From NCBI RefSeq assembly GCF_014636275.1, contig NZ_BMEB01000004.1, forward strand, positions 310,001 through 374,000: a DNA stretch of 64,000 nucleotides, in the 5' to 3' direction. Below are positions 29,649 through 41,049 of the stretch, piece after piece. Every line of letters starts with the position of its first letter. Within the stretch, counting starts at the first letter, position 1. The position numbers and the translations under genes were made by a program. A model generated the notes under the pieces. It had not been told where the DNA came from. It did not search any database and saw only the letters and a program-made list of their open reading frames with translations. This DNA is from Cellulomonas carbonis (GTDB lineage: Bacteria > Actinomycetota > Actinomycetes > Actinomycetales > Cellulomonadaceae).

Positions 29649-31130
29649 TCAGTACGCGAAGGACAGGGGGCGGTCGACGTCGTCGTCGGCGGAGCCGTCG
29701 CCGCGCCGGGCGTCGGGGCTGGGGTCCTTCTCGGACTCCGCGACGCCCTGGACGGCGTACCGGTGCATCAGGCGGTACCAGACGACGGCCAGGACGCCGT
29801 ACAGCAGCGTGAACCCGACGAGCGACGCGAGGATCATCCCGGCGGGGACGGCGCTGGAGACGCCCCGCGCCGTGAGCATCCACACGCCGTCGACGCCGCT
29901 CGGGTTCGGGTTGGGCACGACGACCCACGGCTGGCGACCCATCTCCGTGAAGATCCAGCCGAACGCGGAGGCCAGGAACGGCGTGGGCAGCGCGACCAGG
30001 CCCAGCCGGCCGAACCAGGTGTGCCCGACGACGTCGCGGCGACGCAGGAGCAGGAGGACCGCGGCGGCGAGGGCGGCGCTGCCGACGCCGAACCCGATCA
30101 TGAGCCGGAAGCTCCAGTAGGTGACGGCGAGGTTCGGGCGGTAGTCGACGCCCTCGCCGTACAGGGCCTCCGACCGCTCCTGGAGCTCGTCGACGCCGGG
30201 CAGGTACGAGTCGAAGTCGCCCGACGCGAGGTACGACGTGACGCCCGGGATGGTCAGGACGTGGGTCACGCCCTCGCACGAGTTCGACAGGTCACCGATC
30301 GTCAGCAGGGAGAACGAGGCGCCGTTCTCGCCCTCGCACAGCGCCTCGGCCGAGGCCATCTTCATGGGCTGCTGGTCGAACATGAGCTTCGCCTGCCAGT
30401 CGCCCGAGAGCGCGACGCCGACGCCGGAGACGAGCATCGTCACGGTGCCGAGGACGACCGCGGAGCGGTAGACGCGGGCGGTCGCGGTGTCGCCCCGGCG
30501 GACCGAGCGGACCATCCACCACGCGCCGATGCCGGCGACGAAGGTGCCCGCGGTGAGGAACGCGGCGGTGATGGTGTGCGGGAACGCCGCGAGCAGCGTG
30601 ACGTTCGACAGGACGGCGCCGATGTCGACCATCTCGGCGCGACCGGTCTCCTCGTTGAGGACGGCGCCCACGGGGTGCTGCATCCACGAGTTCGCGGCGA
30701 GGATGAAGTACGCGGAGAGGTTGGTCGCGATCGCGACGGCCCAGATGGTCGCGAGGTGGACGCGCTTGGGGAGCTTGTCCCAGCCGAAGATCCACAGGCC
30801 GAGGAACGTCGACTCGACGAAGAACGCGGCGAGCGCCTCCATCGCGAGCGGGGCACCGAAGACGTCGCCGACGAAGCGCGAGTACTCGCTCCAGCTCATC
30901 CCGAACTGGAACTCCTGGACGATGCCCGTCGCGACGCCGATCGCGAAGTTGATCAGCATGAGCTTGCCGAAGAACTTCGTCAGGCGGAGCCAGCGCTCGT
31001 CGCCCGTGCGGTGCCACGCGGTCTGCATGATCGCCACGAGCGGCGCCAGCCCGATCGTGAGCGGCACGAAGATGAAGTGGTAGACGGTGGTGATGCCGAA
31101 CTGCCACCGTGCGAGGTCGAGCGCGTCCAC
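29649..31130 (-). CDS. cydA: Cytochrome bd ubiquinol oxidase subunit I
   Basis: 493 residues from GTG 31130, about 6 nt after a GGAGGAGA ribosome site; the longer frame to 31268 is a Pro/Gly-rich leader without such a site. CydA binds hemes b558, b595 and d and oxidises quinol. WQFGITTVYHFIFVPLTIGL carries the axial His18, and GWIFTEMGRQPW near residue 390 is the quinol-loop signature. The Q-loop is of the short type, since the protein is shorter than E. coli CydA (522). It heads cydABDC and probably serves low-oxygen respiration. Confidence 0.95.
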   Translation of the reverse strand: MDALDLARWQFGITTVYHFIFVPLTIGLAPLVAIMQTAWHRTGDERWLRLTKFFGKLMLINFAIGVATGIVQEFQFGMSWSEYSRFVGDVFGAPLAMEALAAFFVESTFLGLWIFGWDKLPKRVHLATIWAVAIATNLSAYFILAANSWMQHPVGAVLNEETGRAEMVDIGAVLSNVTLLAAFPHTITAAFLTAGTFVAGIGAWWMVRSVRRGDTATARVYRSAVVLGTVTMLVSGVGVALSGDWQAKLMFDQQPMKMASAEALCEGENGASFSLLTIGDLSNSCEGVTHVLTIPGVTSYLASGDFDSYLPGVDELQERSEALYGEGVDYRPNLAVTYWSFRLMIGFGVGSAALAAAVLLLLRRRDVVGHTWFGRLGLVALPTPFLASAFGWIFTEMGRQPWVVVPNPNPSGVDGVWMLTARGVSSAVPAGMILASLVGFTLLYGVLAVVWYRLMHRYAVQGVAESEKDPSPDARRGDGSADDDVDRPLSFAY

Positions 31131-31287
31131 CGGGGTCTCCTCCGACGTGCCTGGGGCTCCAGCTGCGGCCGTCGGCGGCCGCTGCGTCGGGGCCGGTCCC
31201 GTGGGGCCGCGTGGCGCGGGACGTCCCGCACCGCTCCCGACGCTAGGAAGCGCGTGCCCGCTGGACATGGGACGAAAGTCCTTCGAG

Positions 31288-31302
31288 GTGACACGGCGTC
31301 AC
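31288..31302. promoter_or_regulatory. Palindrome in the cydA-rne divergent region
   Basis: GTGAC-N5-GTCAC lies 158 bp upstream of cydA and 275 bp before rne. It resembles CRP/FNR half-sites, but the spacing is one base off the TGTGA-N6-TCACA pattern, so no regulator is assigned. The rest of the 446-bp gap (31131-31576) holds no convincing gene. Confidence 0.4.
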
Positions 31303-31354
31303 TTCGACGGCGTGTCGCTCGTGGGCACGACAGGGCGTCGAGGGGCCGCTGTGC

Positions 31355-31360
31355 GATACT
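31355..31360 (+). promoter_or_regulatory. Probable extended -10 element of rne
   Basis: TGTGCGATACT contains GATACT preceded by TG, a typical extended -10. If used, rne has a 5' leader of about 210 nt, in line with the autoregulated leaders known for RNase E genes. Confidence 0.4.
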
Positions 31361-31576
31361 GACGCCGCCACGAGGGTCGCCACACCGTCCCCCGTGCAGA
31401 CGACCCCGGACGTGGTCCGCGACCACCGGGCGCCGCCGTCGACAAGGCAGGCAGGCGCTCCCGCCCATCCGTCCGGGCCGACCACAGACTTCCGTCGCGG
31501 CGCGCAGCGCACGACGACGACCGAACCGCCCGAGGGCCGGCGAGTGTGGACAGCCCCCGGGCCAGGAGCACATCCC

Positions 31577-34500
31577 GTGGCAGACGAGAACACCCCCAGC
31601 AGCAGCAGCAGCGCGACGACGCCGGACGGGGGAGCGGGCGCCGAGCCGACGACCGCCCCCGGCCGCCCCCGCCGCAGCCGACGCGCGACGAGCGCCGTCA
31701 CGAGCCCGGCCGCGGCCGACACGTCGGCGTCCGCGCCGGCCCGCGCCTCGGCCGGGAAGGCGGCGGACCCCCTCGCGGAGGCGCCTCGCGGAGCGGCGAC
31801 GGCCGACGCCGAGGCTCCCGGCACGTCGGCCGGGACGGGGTCGACGGGCGCCGCGCCCCGCCGCTCGCGCAGCCGACGCGCGTCCGCACCTGTGACGGCG
31901 CCCAGCGGCGACACCGGCTCCGCGCAGTCCGCGGGCTCCACCACGACCGCCGACCCGCGTTCCGGCACGGGTACCGCAGGTGCAGGGTCGGGCGAGGGCG
32001 CTCCGGTCGCCCCCGAGGCGACGGAGACCGCACCGCGCAGGCCCGCACGTCGTTCGCGGCGCGCGACGAGCCGCCCGGCTGACGCGGCATCGCCCGAGCC
32101 GGGCGACGGGACCGGCGACGGGACCGGTGCCGAGGCGTCGGCCGAGTCGGCTCCCCGGTCGACCGACGAGCCCGCCGCCGACGCGCCGGACCGCACCGCC
32201 GACGACGCCGAGGCCGCGCCCAAGCGGCGCCGCGCGCCGCGGAAGACGACGCGCAAGCAGGCCGTCCAGGACGCGCCGGCCGCCCAGGAGGACCAGGGGA
32301 CCGGCCCGGCCGACGCCCCTGTCGACGCGAGCACGGCCGGCCCCGTCGCCGCGCCGACCGACGAGACCGCTGCGGCGGGTGGCACGCCCACGACGGGCCG
32401 GGGCTCGGCCCGTGGCCGCCGCGGCGGCCGCGCGGCGGCGACCTCGACGACGGTGCAGGACGAGGCCTCGTCCACGCCGTCGACCCCGCCGGCCGGCGAC
32501 GAGCAGGCGGCGGACGCGCCCGTGCTGGACGTCCTCGCCGAGCTGGGGCAGCCGCGTCCGGTCACGACGACCGGCGGCCCCGCACCCCGGCTCGCGGCGA
32601 CCGCTCTGCTGTTCCAGGCGCCCGACCCCGCGGGCCGCTCGCGGCGGCGTCGCGCGCAGGCCCCTGCCGGTCCGCCGGTCGCTGCGGACGGGGCGTCGGG
32701 CGAGCCCGGCGCCCCTGCGCCCGAGGACGAGGCGCCCGCCACCGTCGCCGACGACACGTCGGTGCTCGCCGAGGACGCCGTCGTGCCCGTCGACCTCGAG
32801 GCCGAGGACGCCGGGGACACCGAGGGCACCGAGGACACCGAGGACACCGAGGGTGCCGAGCCGTCCGAGGAGGGCTCGGAGCGTGACGAGGACGAGTCCG
32901 CTGAGGCGGGCCGCCGGCGTCGTCGTCGTCGTGGGGGTCGCGGCCGTCGCAGCCGGGCCGACGCCACCGACGACGAGGCGTCAGAGGCGCCCTCCGCCCA
33001 GGACGAGCCCGCGGAGGACGCCGACGCCGAGGCGGACGCGGTCGCGGGCGACGACACGGACGAGGGTGGCTCGAGCCGTCGTCGGCGTCGTCGTCGCCGC
33101 AGCGGCCGGGGTGGCGACGTCGAGCCCGAGGCGGAGCCGCGCCGCGCGCGCTCCCGCACGGCGTCGGACGAGGTCACCGCGCTCAAGGGCTCGACGCGGC
33201 TCGAGGCGAAGCGTCAGCGTCGGCGCGAGGGCCGCGACGCGGGCAGGCGGCGGACGGTCATCACCGAGGCCGAGTTCCTGGCACGTCGCGAGGCGGTCGA
33301 CCGCGCCATGGTCGTCCGCGAGAGCAACGGTCGCGTCCAGATCGCCGTGCTCGAGGACGGCGTGCTCGTCGAGCACTTCGTCTCGCGCACCGGCAGCGGC
33401 GGCAGCTCGTCGACGATGGTCGGCAACGTCTACCTCGGCCGGGTCCAGAACGTCCTGCCGAGCATGGAGGCGGCGTTCGTCGACCTGGGCAAGGGGCGCA
33501 ACGCCGTGCTCTACGCCGGTGAGGTGAACTGGGACGCGGCGGGCCTGGAGGGCCAGCCGCGCCGGATCGAGCAGGCGCTCAGGTCGGGCGACTCGGTCCT
33601 GGTCCAGGTCACCAAGGACCCGATCGGGCACAAGGGCGCCCGCCTGACCTCGCAGATCACGCTCGCCGGCCGCTACCTCGTCTACGTCCCCGGCGGCGGC
33701 ATGACGGGCATCTCGCGCAAGCTGCCGGACACCGAGCGCGCGCGCCTGAAGAAGCTGCTCAAGGAGATCGTGCCCGACGACGCGGGCGTGATCGTCCGGA
33801 CCGCCGCCGAGGGTGCGTCGGACGAGGAGCTGCGTCGCGACGTCCAGCGCCTGCAGGAGCAGTGGGCCGCGATCGAGAAGAGGTCGCGCACCGCGTCGGC
33901 ACCCGCGCTGCTCCAGGGCGAGCCCGACATGGCGATCCGCGTCGTGCGCGACATCTTCAACGACGACTTCCGCTCGCTGGTCGTCCAGGGGGACGACGTG
34001 CACCGGATGATCGACGACTACGTGACGTCCATGGCCCCGGACCTCGCGGACCGGGTGTCGAGGTACACCGGGACGGGCGACGTCTTCGCGGAGCACCGCG
34101 TCGACGAGCAGCTCGCCAAGGGCATGGACCGCAAGGTGTGGCTGCCCTCGGGCGGGTCGCTCGTGATCGACCGCACCGAGGCGATGACCGTCATCGACGT
34201 CAACACGGGCAAGTTCACCGGCGCGGGCGGGACCCTCGAGGAGACGGTCACCCGCAACAACCTCGAGGCCGCCGAGGAGATCGTCCGCCAGCTCCGGCTG
34301 CGTGACATCGGCGGCATCATCGTCATCGACTTCATCGACATGGTGCTCGAGTCCAACCGCGACCTCGTCCTGCGGCGCCTGGTCGAGTGCCTCGGCCGCG
34401 ACCGGACCAAGCACCAGGTGGCCGAGGTCACGTCGCTCGGGCTCGTGCAGATGACGCGCAAGCGCGTCGGCCAGGGCCTCGTCGAGGCGTTCAGCGAGAC

Positions 34501-35137
34501 GTGCGACCACTGCAACGGCCGCGGGTTCGTGGTGCACACCGACCCGGTCGAGCGCTCGAACGGCGGGTCCGAGGGCGGCTCGTCCGAGCAGCAGCAGCCC
34601 GCGGGTGAGTCGAAGCGGTCGCGGCGCAAGAAGGCCCCCGCGACGGCCCCCGCGGCGGCCCCGGTCGCCGTGCCCGTCCTGCCCGAGGCGCGCGAGGCCG
34701 TCAAGGCCACGCTCGCGACGATCGCGGCCGCGGCGGCGCACGCCCACGACCACGCCGGGGAGCACGACCACGGGCCCGTCGGTCACGAGCCGGAGCACGA
34801 GTCCGCCCGCGGGTCGGACGGCGCGGACGCCTCGTCGCCCGAGCTCGAGGCCCTCGCGCGGGCCGTCGCCGAGAAGGCGGTCGCCGACCACGCCGAGGAG
34901 CAGGGCGCGGACCACGCCGCCGACCACGGTGACCCGGCAGACGTCGTCGACCCGGCCGCGGCCGAGCTGCGCGACGCCGTGGGCAGCATCGCGGCCGTCG
35001 AGGCGCCCGCGCCGGGCGGTCCGGTCGAGGACGCCCCCGCGTCCGACGGCGGCGCCACGGAGCAGGCCGAGCAGGTCGGACCGGTGGAGAGCACCGAGCC
35101 GACCGAGCAGGCCGAGCAGACCGAGACCGCCATTTGA
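31577..35137 (+). CDS. rne: RNase E/G-family endoribonuclease with giant disordered N-terminus
   Basis: 1186 residues from GTG 31577, 8 nt after an AGGAG ribosome site; the longer frame from 31394 has no such site. Residues 1-577 are low-complexity, rich in Ala/Asp/Glu/Thr with Arg/Lys blocks. The catalytic core begins at about 578 ([18 protein letters not shown]) with an S1 region ([23 protein letters not shown]), the catalytic Asp874 (VIDVNTGKF) and Asp918 (IIVIDFIDM), and the zinc-link CDHC at 976-979. A His/Asp/Glu-rich tail of about 200 residues follows. Central in mRNA decay and rRNA maturation. It sits upstream of rplU-rpmA, as in most actinobacteria. Confidence 0.94.
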   Translation: MADENTPSSSSSATTPDGGAGAEPTTAPGRPRRSRRATSAVTSPAAADTSASAPARASAGKAADPLAEAPRGAATADAEAPGTSAGTGSTGAAPRRSRSRRASAPVTAPSGDTGSAQSAGSTTTADPRSGTGTAGAGSGEGAPVAPEATETAPRRPARRSRRATSRPADAASPEPGDGTGDGTGAEASAESAPRSTDEPAADAPDRTADDAEAAPKRRRAPRKTTRKQAVQDAPAAQEDQGTGPADAPVDASTAGPVAAPTDETAAAGGTPTTGRGSARGRRGGRAAATSTTVQDEASSTPSTPPAGDEQAADAPVLDVLAELGQPRPVTTTGGPAPRLAATALLFQAPDPAGRSRRRRAQAPAGPPVAADGASGEPGAPAPEDEAPATVADDTSVLAEDAVVPVDLEAEDAGDTEGTEDTEDTEGAEPSEEGSERDEDESAEAGRRRRRRRGGRGRRSRADATDDEASEAPSAQDEPAEDADAEADAVAGDDTDEGGSSRRRRRRRRSGRGGDVEPEAEPRRARSRTASDEVTALKGSTRLEAKRQRRREGRDAGRRRTVITEAEFLARREAVDRAMVVRESNGRVQIAVLEDGVLVEHFVSRTGSGGSSSTMVGNVYLGRVQNVLPSMEAAFVDLGKGRNAVLYAGEVNWDAAGLEGQPRRIEQALRSGDSVLVQVTKDPIGHKGARLTSQITLAGRYLVYVPGGGMTGISRKLPDTERARLKKLLKEIVPDDAGVIVRTAAEGASDEELRRDVQRLQEQWAAIEKRSRTASAPALLQGEPDMAIRVVRDIFNDDFRSLVVQGDDVHRMIDDYVTSMAPDLADRVSRYTGTGDVFAEHRVDEQLAKGMDRKVWLPSGGSLVIDRTEAMTVIDVNTGKFTGAGGTLEETVTRNNLEAAEEIVRQLRLRDIGGIIVIDFIDMVLESNRDLVLRRLVECLGRDRTKHQVAEVTSLGLVQMTRKRVGQGLVEAFSETCDHCNGRGFVVHTDPVERSNGGSEGGSSEQQQPAGESKRSRRKKAPATAPAAAPVAVPVLPEAREAVKATLATIAAAAAHAHDHAGEHDHGPVGHEPEHESARGSDGADASSPELEALARAVAEKAVADHAEEQGADHAADHGDPADVVDPAAAELRDAVGSIAAVEAPAPGGPVEDAPASDGGATEQAEQVGPVESTEPTEQAEQTETAI

Positions 35138-35285
35138 CCAGGAGGGTGAGGCTTCCGTACCCTGGAACGTCGGTGCGCCTGTGTGCGCACCGCTTCCACG
35201 TGTCCCGGATGCCGAGCCTCGACGAGGTGGGGTCCGACGCCCCGCGCGCAGGGCACGTCGCAGACGCGAGAGCCGTACGAGAGAG

Positions 35286-35606
35286 ATGAGCAGCAACGTG
35301 GTGTACGCGATCGTCAAGGCCGGTGGCCGCCAGGAGAAGGTGTCGGTGGGCGACGTCGTCGTCGTCGACCGGCTGTCCGGTGACGCCGGCTCGACCGTCC
35401 AGCTCCCCGCGCTCCTGCTCGTGGACGGGGACAAGGTCACCTCGGACGCCGCGGCGCTCGCCGCGGTCCAGGTGACCGCCGAGATCGTCCGGGACGAGAA
35501 GGGCCCGAAGATCGACATCCTCAAGTACAAGAACAAGACGGGTTACCGCAAGCGCCAGGGCCACCGGCAGAAGCTGACCCGCCTCAAGGTCACCGGCATC
35601 AAGTGA
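35286..35606 (+). CDS. rplU: Large ribosomal subunit protein bL21
   Basis: 106 residues. Conserved [26 protein letters not shown] at the start and [24 protein letters not shown] at the end. ATG 35286 follows a GAGAGAG ribosome site; GTG 35298, four codons later, would give the commoner N-terminus. The 148-nt gap after rne is GC-rich leader sequence without a gene and may carry a ribosomal-protein leader or rne processing site. Confidence 0.95.
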   Translation: MSSNVVYAIVKAGGRQEKVSVGDVVVVDRLSGDAGSTVQLPALLLVDGDKVTSDAAALAAVQVTAEIVRDEKGPKIDILKYKNKTGYRKRQGHRQKLTRLKVTGIK

Positions 35607-35670
35607 GCCGACGGCCCGGTGACCACCGGGCCACGGCCTCCCGTCTCCTCCGTACGAAAGCAGGTCAGTC

Positions 35671-35928
35671 ATGGCACACAAGAAGGGCGCCAGCTCCTCG
35701 CGGAACGGCCGCGACTCGAACGCGCAGCGCCTCGGCGTGAAGCGCTTCGGCGGTCAGGCCGTCAACGCCGGCGAGATCATCGTCCGCCAGCGTGGCACGC
35801 ACTTCCACCCCGGCAACAACGTCGGCCGGGGCGGCGACGACACCCTCTTCGCGCTCACCGCCGGCGCTGTCCAGTTCGGTGTCCGCCGCGGCCGCAAGGT
35901 CGTCGACATCGTGGCCGCCGAGGCCTGA
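35671..35928 (+). CDS. rpmA: Large ribosomal subunit protein bL27
   Basis: 85 residues from ATG 35671 ([29 protein letters not shown]). The N-terminal tail that reaches the peptidyl-transferase centre is present with no cleavable extension. [21 protein letters not shown] is the family core. Followed at once by a strong terminator. Confidence 0.97.
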   Translation: MAHKKGASSSRNGRDSNAQRLGVKRFGGQAVNAGEIIVRQRGTHFHPGNNVGRGGDDTLFALTAGAVQFGVRRGRKVVDIVAAEA

Positions 35929-35940
35929 TCGGACGTTCGT

Positions 35941-35976
35941 GACGAAGGGGCGCACCGTTCGGTGCGCCCCTTCGTC
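35941..35976 (+). terminator. rplU-rpmA terminator
   Basis: Perfect 16-bp stem (GACGAAGGGGCGCACC with its exact complement) closed by a GTTC tetraloop, 12 nt after the rpmA stop. It separates the ribosomal genes from obgE. Confidence 0.85.
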
Positions 35977-36095
35977 GTCCCACTCGCGCCTCACACGCCC
36001 CGGGTCAGGCTGACCCCCGACCAGCGACGCACGCCTGTCCGCACCCTGTCCGACCCGTCCGGCACCCCCGGACAGACCCCCGAGAAGGAGGAGCC

Positions 36096-37619
36096 GTGGC
36101 CACGTTCGTCGACCGCGTCGTCCTGCACGTGTCGGGCGGTGACGGCGGTCACGGCTGCGCGTCGATCCGCCGCGAGAAGTTCAAGCCGCTCGCCGGGCCC
36201 GACGGCGGCAACGGAGGCGACGGCGGGGACGTCGTCCTCGTCGTCGACCCGCAGGTCACGACGCTGCTCGAGTTCCACCACTCGCCGCACCGCCACGCGC
36301 CGTCGGGCACGCAGGGGATGGGCGACGACCGTCAGGGCGGCGCGGGCGAGGACCTCGTCCTTCGCGTACCCGACGGCACGGTCGTCAAGACCCCCCACGG
36401 CGAGGTGCTCGCCGACCTCGTGGGGGAGGGCACGCGCTTCGTCGTCGCCGAGGGCGGCCGCGGGGGACTGGGCAACGCGGCGCTCGCGTCGCCCCGCCGC
36501 AAGGCTCCCGGGTTCGCGCTGCTCGGCGAGCCCGGCGAGGGTCGCGACGTCGTCCTCGAGCTCAAGACGATCGCCGACGTCGCCCTGGTGGGCTACCCGA
36601 GCGCGGGCAAGAGCAGCCTCGTCGCGGCGATCTCCGCCGCACGGCCCAAGATCGCGGACTACCCGTTCACGACGCTCGTGCCCAACCTCGGCGTCGTCCA
36701 GGCGGGCTCGTCCCGCTTCACCGTGGCCGACGTGCCCGGCCTGATCCCGGGCGCGAGCCAGGGCAGGGGTCTGGGACTCGAGTTCCTGCGGCACGTCGAG
36801 CGGTGCGCCGTCCTCGTGCACGTGCTCGACTGCGCGACGCTCGAGCCGGGCCGGGACCCGATCTCCGACCTCGACGTGATCGAGGCCGAGCTGGCCGCCT
36901 ACGAGGGGGACCTCGAGATCAGCGGCGGCGCGGTCCCGCTGTCGGAGCGGCCGCGGCTCGTCGTGCTCAACAAGGTCGACGTGCCCGAGGCGCGCGAGCT
37001 GGCGGACCTCGTCCGTCCCGAGCTCGAGGCGCGCGGCCTCGAGGTGCACGAGATCTCCGCGGCGAGCCACGAGGGCCTGCGCCCCCTGACGTTCGCGCTC
37101 GCGCGCATCGTCGACGCGGCACGCGCCGCGGCGCCCGCGGCGGCGCCGACCCGGACGGTCCTGCGGCCGCGGGCCGTCGACGAGGCCGGCTTCACCGTGA
37201 CGCGGCACGACGACCAGGGGCGTGTCTGGTTCCAGGTGCGCGGGAGCAAGCCCGAGCGGTGGGTCCGCCAGACCCAGTTCTCCAACGACGAGGCCGTCGG
37301 CTACCTCGCCGACCGGCTCGCGCGCCTCGGGGTCGAGGAGAAGCTCTTCGCTGTCGGCGCGACGCCCGGCGCGGAGGTCGTCATCGGCGACGGCGACGAC
37401 GCGGTCGTCTTCGACTGGGAGCCGACGCTCCTGACCGGCTCGGAGCTGCTGGGCGGACCCCGCGGGACCGACCTGCGCCTCGAGGAGCGCGCACGCCCCA
37501 CGCGTGCCGAGAAGCGTCAGGAGTACAAGGAGCGCATGGACGCCAAGGCCGACGCGCGTGCCGAGCTGTGGACGGAGCGCGAGGCCGGCCACTGGACCGA
37601 CCCGGAGGGCACCGAGTGA
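36096..37619 (+). CDS. obgE: GTPase Obg/CgtA
   Basis: 507 residues from GTG 36096, after a GAAGGAGGAG ribosome site. Ribosome-assembly and stress GTPase. The glycine-rich Obg fold takes residues 1-158 ([23 protein letters not shown]), the G domain begins at Gly166 ([34 protein letters not shown]). The C-terminal OCT domain ([30 protein letters not shown]) and a basic/acidic tail follow. Its stop overlaps the proB start (GTGA). Confidence 0.96.
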   Translation: MATFVDRVVLHVSGGDGGHGCASIRREKFKPLAGPDGGNGGDGGDVVLVVDPQVTTLLEFHHSPHRHAPSGTQGMGDDRQGGAGEDLVLRVPDGTVVKTPHGEVLADLVGEGTRFVVAEGGRGGLGNAALASPRRKAPGFALLGEPGEGRDVVLELKTIADVALVGYPSAGKSSLVAAISAARPKIADYPFTTLVPNLGVVQAGSSRFTVADVPGLIPGASQGRGLGLEFLRHVERCAVLVHVLDCATLEPGRDPISDLDVIEAELAAYEGDLEISGGAVPLSERPRLVVLNKVDVPEARELADLVRPELEARGLEVHEISAASHEGLRPLTFALARIVDAARAAAPAAAPTRTVLRPRAVDEAGFTVTRHDDQGRVWFQVRGSKPERWVRQTQFSNDEAVGYLADRLARLGVEEKLFAVGATPGAEVVIGDGDDAVVFDWEPTLLTGSELLGGPRGTDLRLEERARPTRAEKRQEYKERMDAKADARAELWTEREAGHWTDPEGTE

Positions 37620-38740
37620 TCCGGGAGCGGTCGGCGCTGCCCGACGCGCGGCGCGTCGTCGTCAAGATCGGCTCGTCGTCGCTGACCGGCGGCGACGGCC
37701 GCCTGGACGTGGCGGCGCTGCGCGCGCTCGTCGATGTCCTCGCCGCGCGGCGCGCCGCGGGCACCGAGGTCGTCCTCGTGACGTCGGGCGCGATCGCCGC
37801 GGGCCTCGCCCCGCTCGGCCTGACGTCGCGCCCGCGCGACCTCGCGACCGCCCAGGCGGCCGCCTCGGTGGGTCAGGGCCTGCTCGTGGCCCGCTACACG
37901 GAGGCGTTCGCGACGCACGGGCTCAGGGTCGGTCAGGTGCTCCTCACGGCCGAGGACACGATCCGACGCGGCCACTACCGCAACGCGCAGCGCGCCCTCG
38001 ACCGGCTCCTGGGCCTCGGGGTCGTCCCGGTGGTGAACGAGAACGACACCGTCGCGACCGAGGAGATCCGGTTCGGGGACAACGACCGACTCGCGGCCCT
38101 CGTGTCGCACCTCGTGCGCGCCGACGCCATGGTGCTGCTCACGGACGTCGACGCGCTCTACGACGGCCCGCCGTCGCGCGGTGCACGTCGGATCGACGAG
38201 GTGCACGGTCCGGGCGACCTCGAGGGCGTCGTCGTCACGGGGCGCGGGAGCGCGGTCGGCACCGGGGGCATGGTCACGAAGCTCGCGTCCGTCGCGATCG
38301 CGACCGGGTCGGGCGTGCCGGTCGTGCTGACGTCGGCGGCCCAGGCGGAGGCGGCCCTCGCCGGTGCGCCGGTCGGGACGTGGTTCTCGGCGACGGGACG
38401 ACGCGTCCCGACCCGCATGCTGTGGCTCGCGCACGCGGCACGCACGCGCGGGCGGCTCGTGCTCGACGACGGCGCCGTGCAGGCCGTCGTCGTGCGACGC
38501 ACGTCGCTGCTCCCCGCGGGCGTGACCGAGGTGCACGGCTCGTTCGAGGCGGGAGATCCGGTCGAGCTCGCGTCGGCAGCCGGCGACGTCGTCGGACGGG
38601 GCCTGGTCGCCTACGGGTCGGACGAGCTGCCCGGGCTGCTGGGGCGCTCGACGCGCGAGCTGCTGGCCGAGCGGGGTGTCGGGTACGACCGCGAGGTCGT
38701 CCACCGCGACGACCTCGTGCTCGTGAACGCTCCTCGCTGA
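37616..38740 (+). CDS. proB: Glutamate 5-kinase
   Basis: 374 residues from GTG 37616, overlapping the obgE stop. First step of proline synthesis. Amino-acid-kinase fold: [60 protein letters not shown], and [25 protein letters not shown]. The C-terminal PUA domain is at about residues 285-370. proA follows after 29 nt but with its own leaderless promoter. Confidence 0.96.
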   Translation: MIRERSALPDARRVVVKIGSSSLTGGDGRLDVAALRALVDVLAARRAAGTEVVLVTSGAIAAGLAPLGLTSRPRDLATAQAAASVGQGLLVARYTEAFATHGLRVGQVLLTAEDTIRRGHYRNAQRALDRLLGLGVVPVVNENDTVATEEIRFGDNDRLAALVSHLVRADAMVLLTDVDALYDGPPSRGARRIDEVHGPGDLEGVVVTGRGSAVGTGGMVTKLASVAIATGSGVPVVLTSAAQAEAALAGAPVGTWFSATGRRVPTRMLWLAHAARTRGRLVLDDGAVQAVVVRRTSLLPAGVTEVHGSFEAGDPVELASAAGDVVGRGLVAYGSDELPGLLGRSTRELLAERGVGYDREVVHRDDLVLVNAPR

Positions 38741-38757
38741 CGCCCGGCGGCGGCGCC

Positions 38758-38769
38758 TATCCTGCCGCC
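38758..38769 (+). promoter_or_regulatory. Leaderless proA promoter box
   Basis: TATCCT at 38758-38763 ends 6 nt before the ATG at 38770, with no ribosome site present, so proA can be transcribed independently of obgE-proB. Confidence 0.55.
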
Positions 38770-40116
38770 ATGACCACGACGGCCGCGCCCCAGCACGAGC
38801 AGCAGACCGGGACCGACGCGCCGGCCGGGCCGCGCGCGACCGCGGTGCCCGACGACGTGCGCGACGCCGTCCTCGACGTCGCGCGCCGGGCGCAGGTCGC
38901 CGCACGCTCGCTCGCGACCGCGACGCGCGCGACGAAGGACGCCGCGCTGCACGCGATGGCGGACTTCCTCGTCGCCGGGACGCAGGAGGTCGTCGCGGCG
39001 AACGCCGTCGACCTCGAGCGCGGCCGCGCGGCCGGGATCTCGCCGGGACTGCTCGACCGCCTCACGCTCACGCCGGAGCGCATCGTGGCGATCGCCGACG
39101 CGCTGCGGGAGCTGGCCGCGCTGCCGGACCCGGTCGGTGAGGTCGTGCGCGGGTCGACGCTCCCGAACGGCCTGCGGCTGCGTCAGCTGCGTGTGCCGCT
39201 CGGCGTCGTGGGCATGATCTACGAGGCGCGACCCAACGTCACGGTGGACGCCGCCGGCCTCGCGCTGAAGAGCGGCAACGCGGCGGTGCTCCGGGGCGGT
39301 TCCGCCGCGTCGGGCTCGAACGACGTCATCGTGCGCATCCTGGGTGAGGCCCTGGAGTCGGTGGGTCTGCCGGCCGACGCCGTCCAGTCGATCGACGGGC
39401 ACGGTCGCGCCGGCGCCGTCGCGCTCATGCACGCCCGCGGCCTGGTCGACCTCCTCGTGCCGCGCGGCGGCGCGGACCTCATCCGCACCGTGGTGCAGGA
39501 GGCCACGGTGCCCGTGGTCGAGACGGGGACCGGCAACTGCCACGTCTACGTCGACGCCGACGCCGACGTCGAGACCGCCGTCGCGATCGTCCTCAACTCC
39601 AAGACGCACCGGGTCGGCGTGTGCAACGCCGCCGAGACGCTCCTCGTGCACGAGGCCGCGGCGCCCACAGTGCTGCCCGTGGTGCTCGCCGCGCTGCACG
39701 AGGCGGGGGTCACGGTGCACGGCGACGGCGCGACGACGCGCCTCGCGCCGGACGGCGTACCGGTCGTCGCAGCGACGGACGAGGACTGGGCGACCGAGTA
39801 CCTCTCGCTCGACCTCGCCGTCCGCGTCGTGCCCGACCTGGACGCCGCGCTCGAGCACATCCGTCGGTGGTCGTCGGGGCACACCGAGGCGATCGTGACC
39901 CGTTCGCTCGCCGCGTCCGAGGAGTTCGTGGCGCGGGTCGACTCGGCCGCGGTCATGGTCAACGCGTCGACCCGCTTCACCGACGGCGGCCAGCTCGGCC
40001 TCGGCGCGGAGATCGGCATCTCGACGCAGAAGACGCACGCCCGTGGGCCGATGGGCCTGGCCGAGCTCACGACGACCAAGTGGGTCGTCCACGGCGAGGG
40101 TCAGGTCCGGACCTGA
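38770..40116 (+). CDS. proA: Gamma-glutamyl phosphate reductase
   Basis: 448 residues from ATG 38770. Reduces glutamyl-5-phosphate to the semialdehyde with NADPH. Aldehyde-dehydrogenase fold: [50 protein letters not shown], then [14 protein letters not shown] with the catalytic-type cysteine region, and the C-terminal [35 protein letters not shown]. The first 30 residues (Gln/Pro/Ala-rich) exceed the usual family start. Confidence 0.96.
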   Translation: MTTTAAPQHEQQTGTDAPAGPRATAVPDDVRDAVLDVARRAQVAARSLATATRATKDAALHAMADFLVAGTQEVVAANAVDLERGRAAGISPGLLDRLTLTPERIVAIADALRELAALPDPVGEVVRGSTLPNGLRLRQLRVPLGVVGMIYEARPNVTVDAAGLALKSGNAAVLRGGSAASGSNDVIVRILGEALESVGLPADAVQSIDGHGRAGAVALMHARGLVDLLVPRGGADLIRTVVQEATVPVVETGTGNCHVYVDADADVETAVAIVLNSKTHRVGVCNAAETLLVHEAAAPTVLPVVLAALHEAGVTVHGDGATTRLAPDGVPVVAATDEDWATEYLSLDLAVRVVPDLDAALEHIRRWSSGHTEAIVTRSLAASEEFVARVDSAAVMVNASTRFTDGGQLGLGAEIGISTQKTHARGPMGLAELTTTKWVVHGEGQVRT

Positions 40117-40254
40117 CCGGCGCCGTGCGCCGCGTCACCCGCACGGTCCAGCGCGCGTGCCGTCGCGTCCAGCGAGGGCATGCGACACTGGACAACTGGC
40201 GTGCTCGGCGCGCCCACGAGACATGACCCAGGACGACACATCCAGGAGGACCAG

Positions 40255-40410
40255 GTGCTCGCTGCCGCCCAGCTGCTCGCGGAGGAGACCGCGGAGGCCG
40301 CCAACCACCTTCCGGTCCCGCCGGAGGTCGTGGGCATCGGTGCGTTCGGCGCACTGCTGATGCTGCTGGCCGTCACGTACGCGTTCCGCAGCGTGGGCAC
40401 GCGTCACTGA
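40255..40410 (+). CDS. Small conserved single-pass membrane protein
   Basis: 51 residues from GTG 40255, 4 nt after a perfect AGGAGGA ribosome site, which fixes the start inside a longer open frame. Sequence begins VLAAAQLLAEETAEAANHLPVPPEVVG, then one hydrophobic helix at about residues 27-44 (GIGAFGALLMLLAVTYAF) and a short basic tail. Function unknown; I recall similar tiny proteins upstream of nadD in related actinobacteria. It is 36 nt upstream of nadD and is probably co-transcribed. Confidence 0.75.
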   Translation: MLAAAQLLAEETAEAANHLPVPPEVVGIGAFGALLMLLAVTYAFRSVGTRH

Positions 40411-40446
40411 CCCGCCGTCCGACGAGGCCCGGAGGCACACGACGGC

Positions 40447-41049
40447 ATGGCTGAGGACCGGCCCCGCCTGGGGGTGATGGGCGGGACGTTCGACCCCGTC
40501 CACCACGGCCACCTCGTGGCCGCGAGCGAGGCTGCCGCGACCTTCGGGCTCGACGAGGTCGTGTTCGTGCCCACAGGGCGTCCCTCCCTCAAGCAGCACC
40601 CGGAGGTGACGCCGGCCGAGCACCGGTACCTCATGACGGTCATCGCCACGGCGTCGAACCCGCGTTTCACCGTGAGCCGCGTCGACATCGACCGGCCCGG
40701 GCTCACGTACACGGTCGACACCCTGCGGGACCTGCGCGCGGCGCGGCCCGAGGCCGACCTGTTCTTCATCACCGGGGCCGACGCGCTGGCGCAGCTGCTC
40801 ACCTGGAAGGACGCCGACCTGCTGTGGGACATGGCCCACTTCGTCGGCGTGACGCGGCCGGGGCACACGCTGTCCGTCGAGGGGATACCCGAGGGGTCGG
40901 TGAGCATCCTCGAGATCCCCGCGCTGGCGATCTCCTCGACCGACTGCCGCAGGCGCGCGCAGGCCGGGGAACCCGTCTGGTACCTCGTGCCCGACGGGGT
41001 CGTCCAGTACATCGCGAAGCACGGGCTCTACCGAGGTCAGGATGTCTGA
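40447..41049 (+). CDS. nadD: Nicotinate-nucleotide adenylyltransferase
   Basis: 200 residues from ATG 40447. Makes nicotinate adenine dinucleotide in NAD synthesis. [40 protein letters not shown] is the nucleotidyltransferase signature, [16 protein letters not shown] the substrate loop, and [34 protein letters not shown] the C-terminus. The next gene starts inside its last codons. Confidence 0.96.
   Translation: MAEDRPRLGVMGGTFDPVHHGHLVAASEAAATFGLDEVVFVPTGRPSLKQHPEVTPAEHRYLMTVIATASNPRFTVSRVDIDRPGLTYTVDTLRDLRAARPEADLFFITGADALAQLLTWKDADLLWDMAHFVGVTRPGHTLSVEGIPEGSVSILEIPALAISSTDCRRRAQAGEPVWYLVPDGVVQYIAKHGLYRGQDV

Noticed and set aside
31288..31302. Rex or CRP operator before cydA
   Set aside because: The half-sites fit only partly and the centre is one base too long for either consensus, so it is listed only as an unassigned palindrome.
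28575..31895. 1106-codon plus-strand frame over cydD-cydA
   Set aside because: It lies opposite intact cytochrome bd genes; its composition (Arg, Gly, Asp, His, Glu) is that of a shadow frame.
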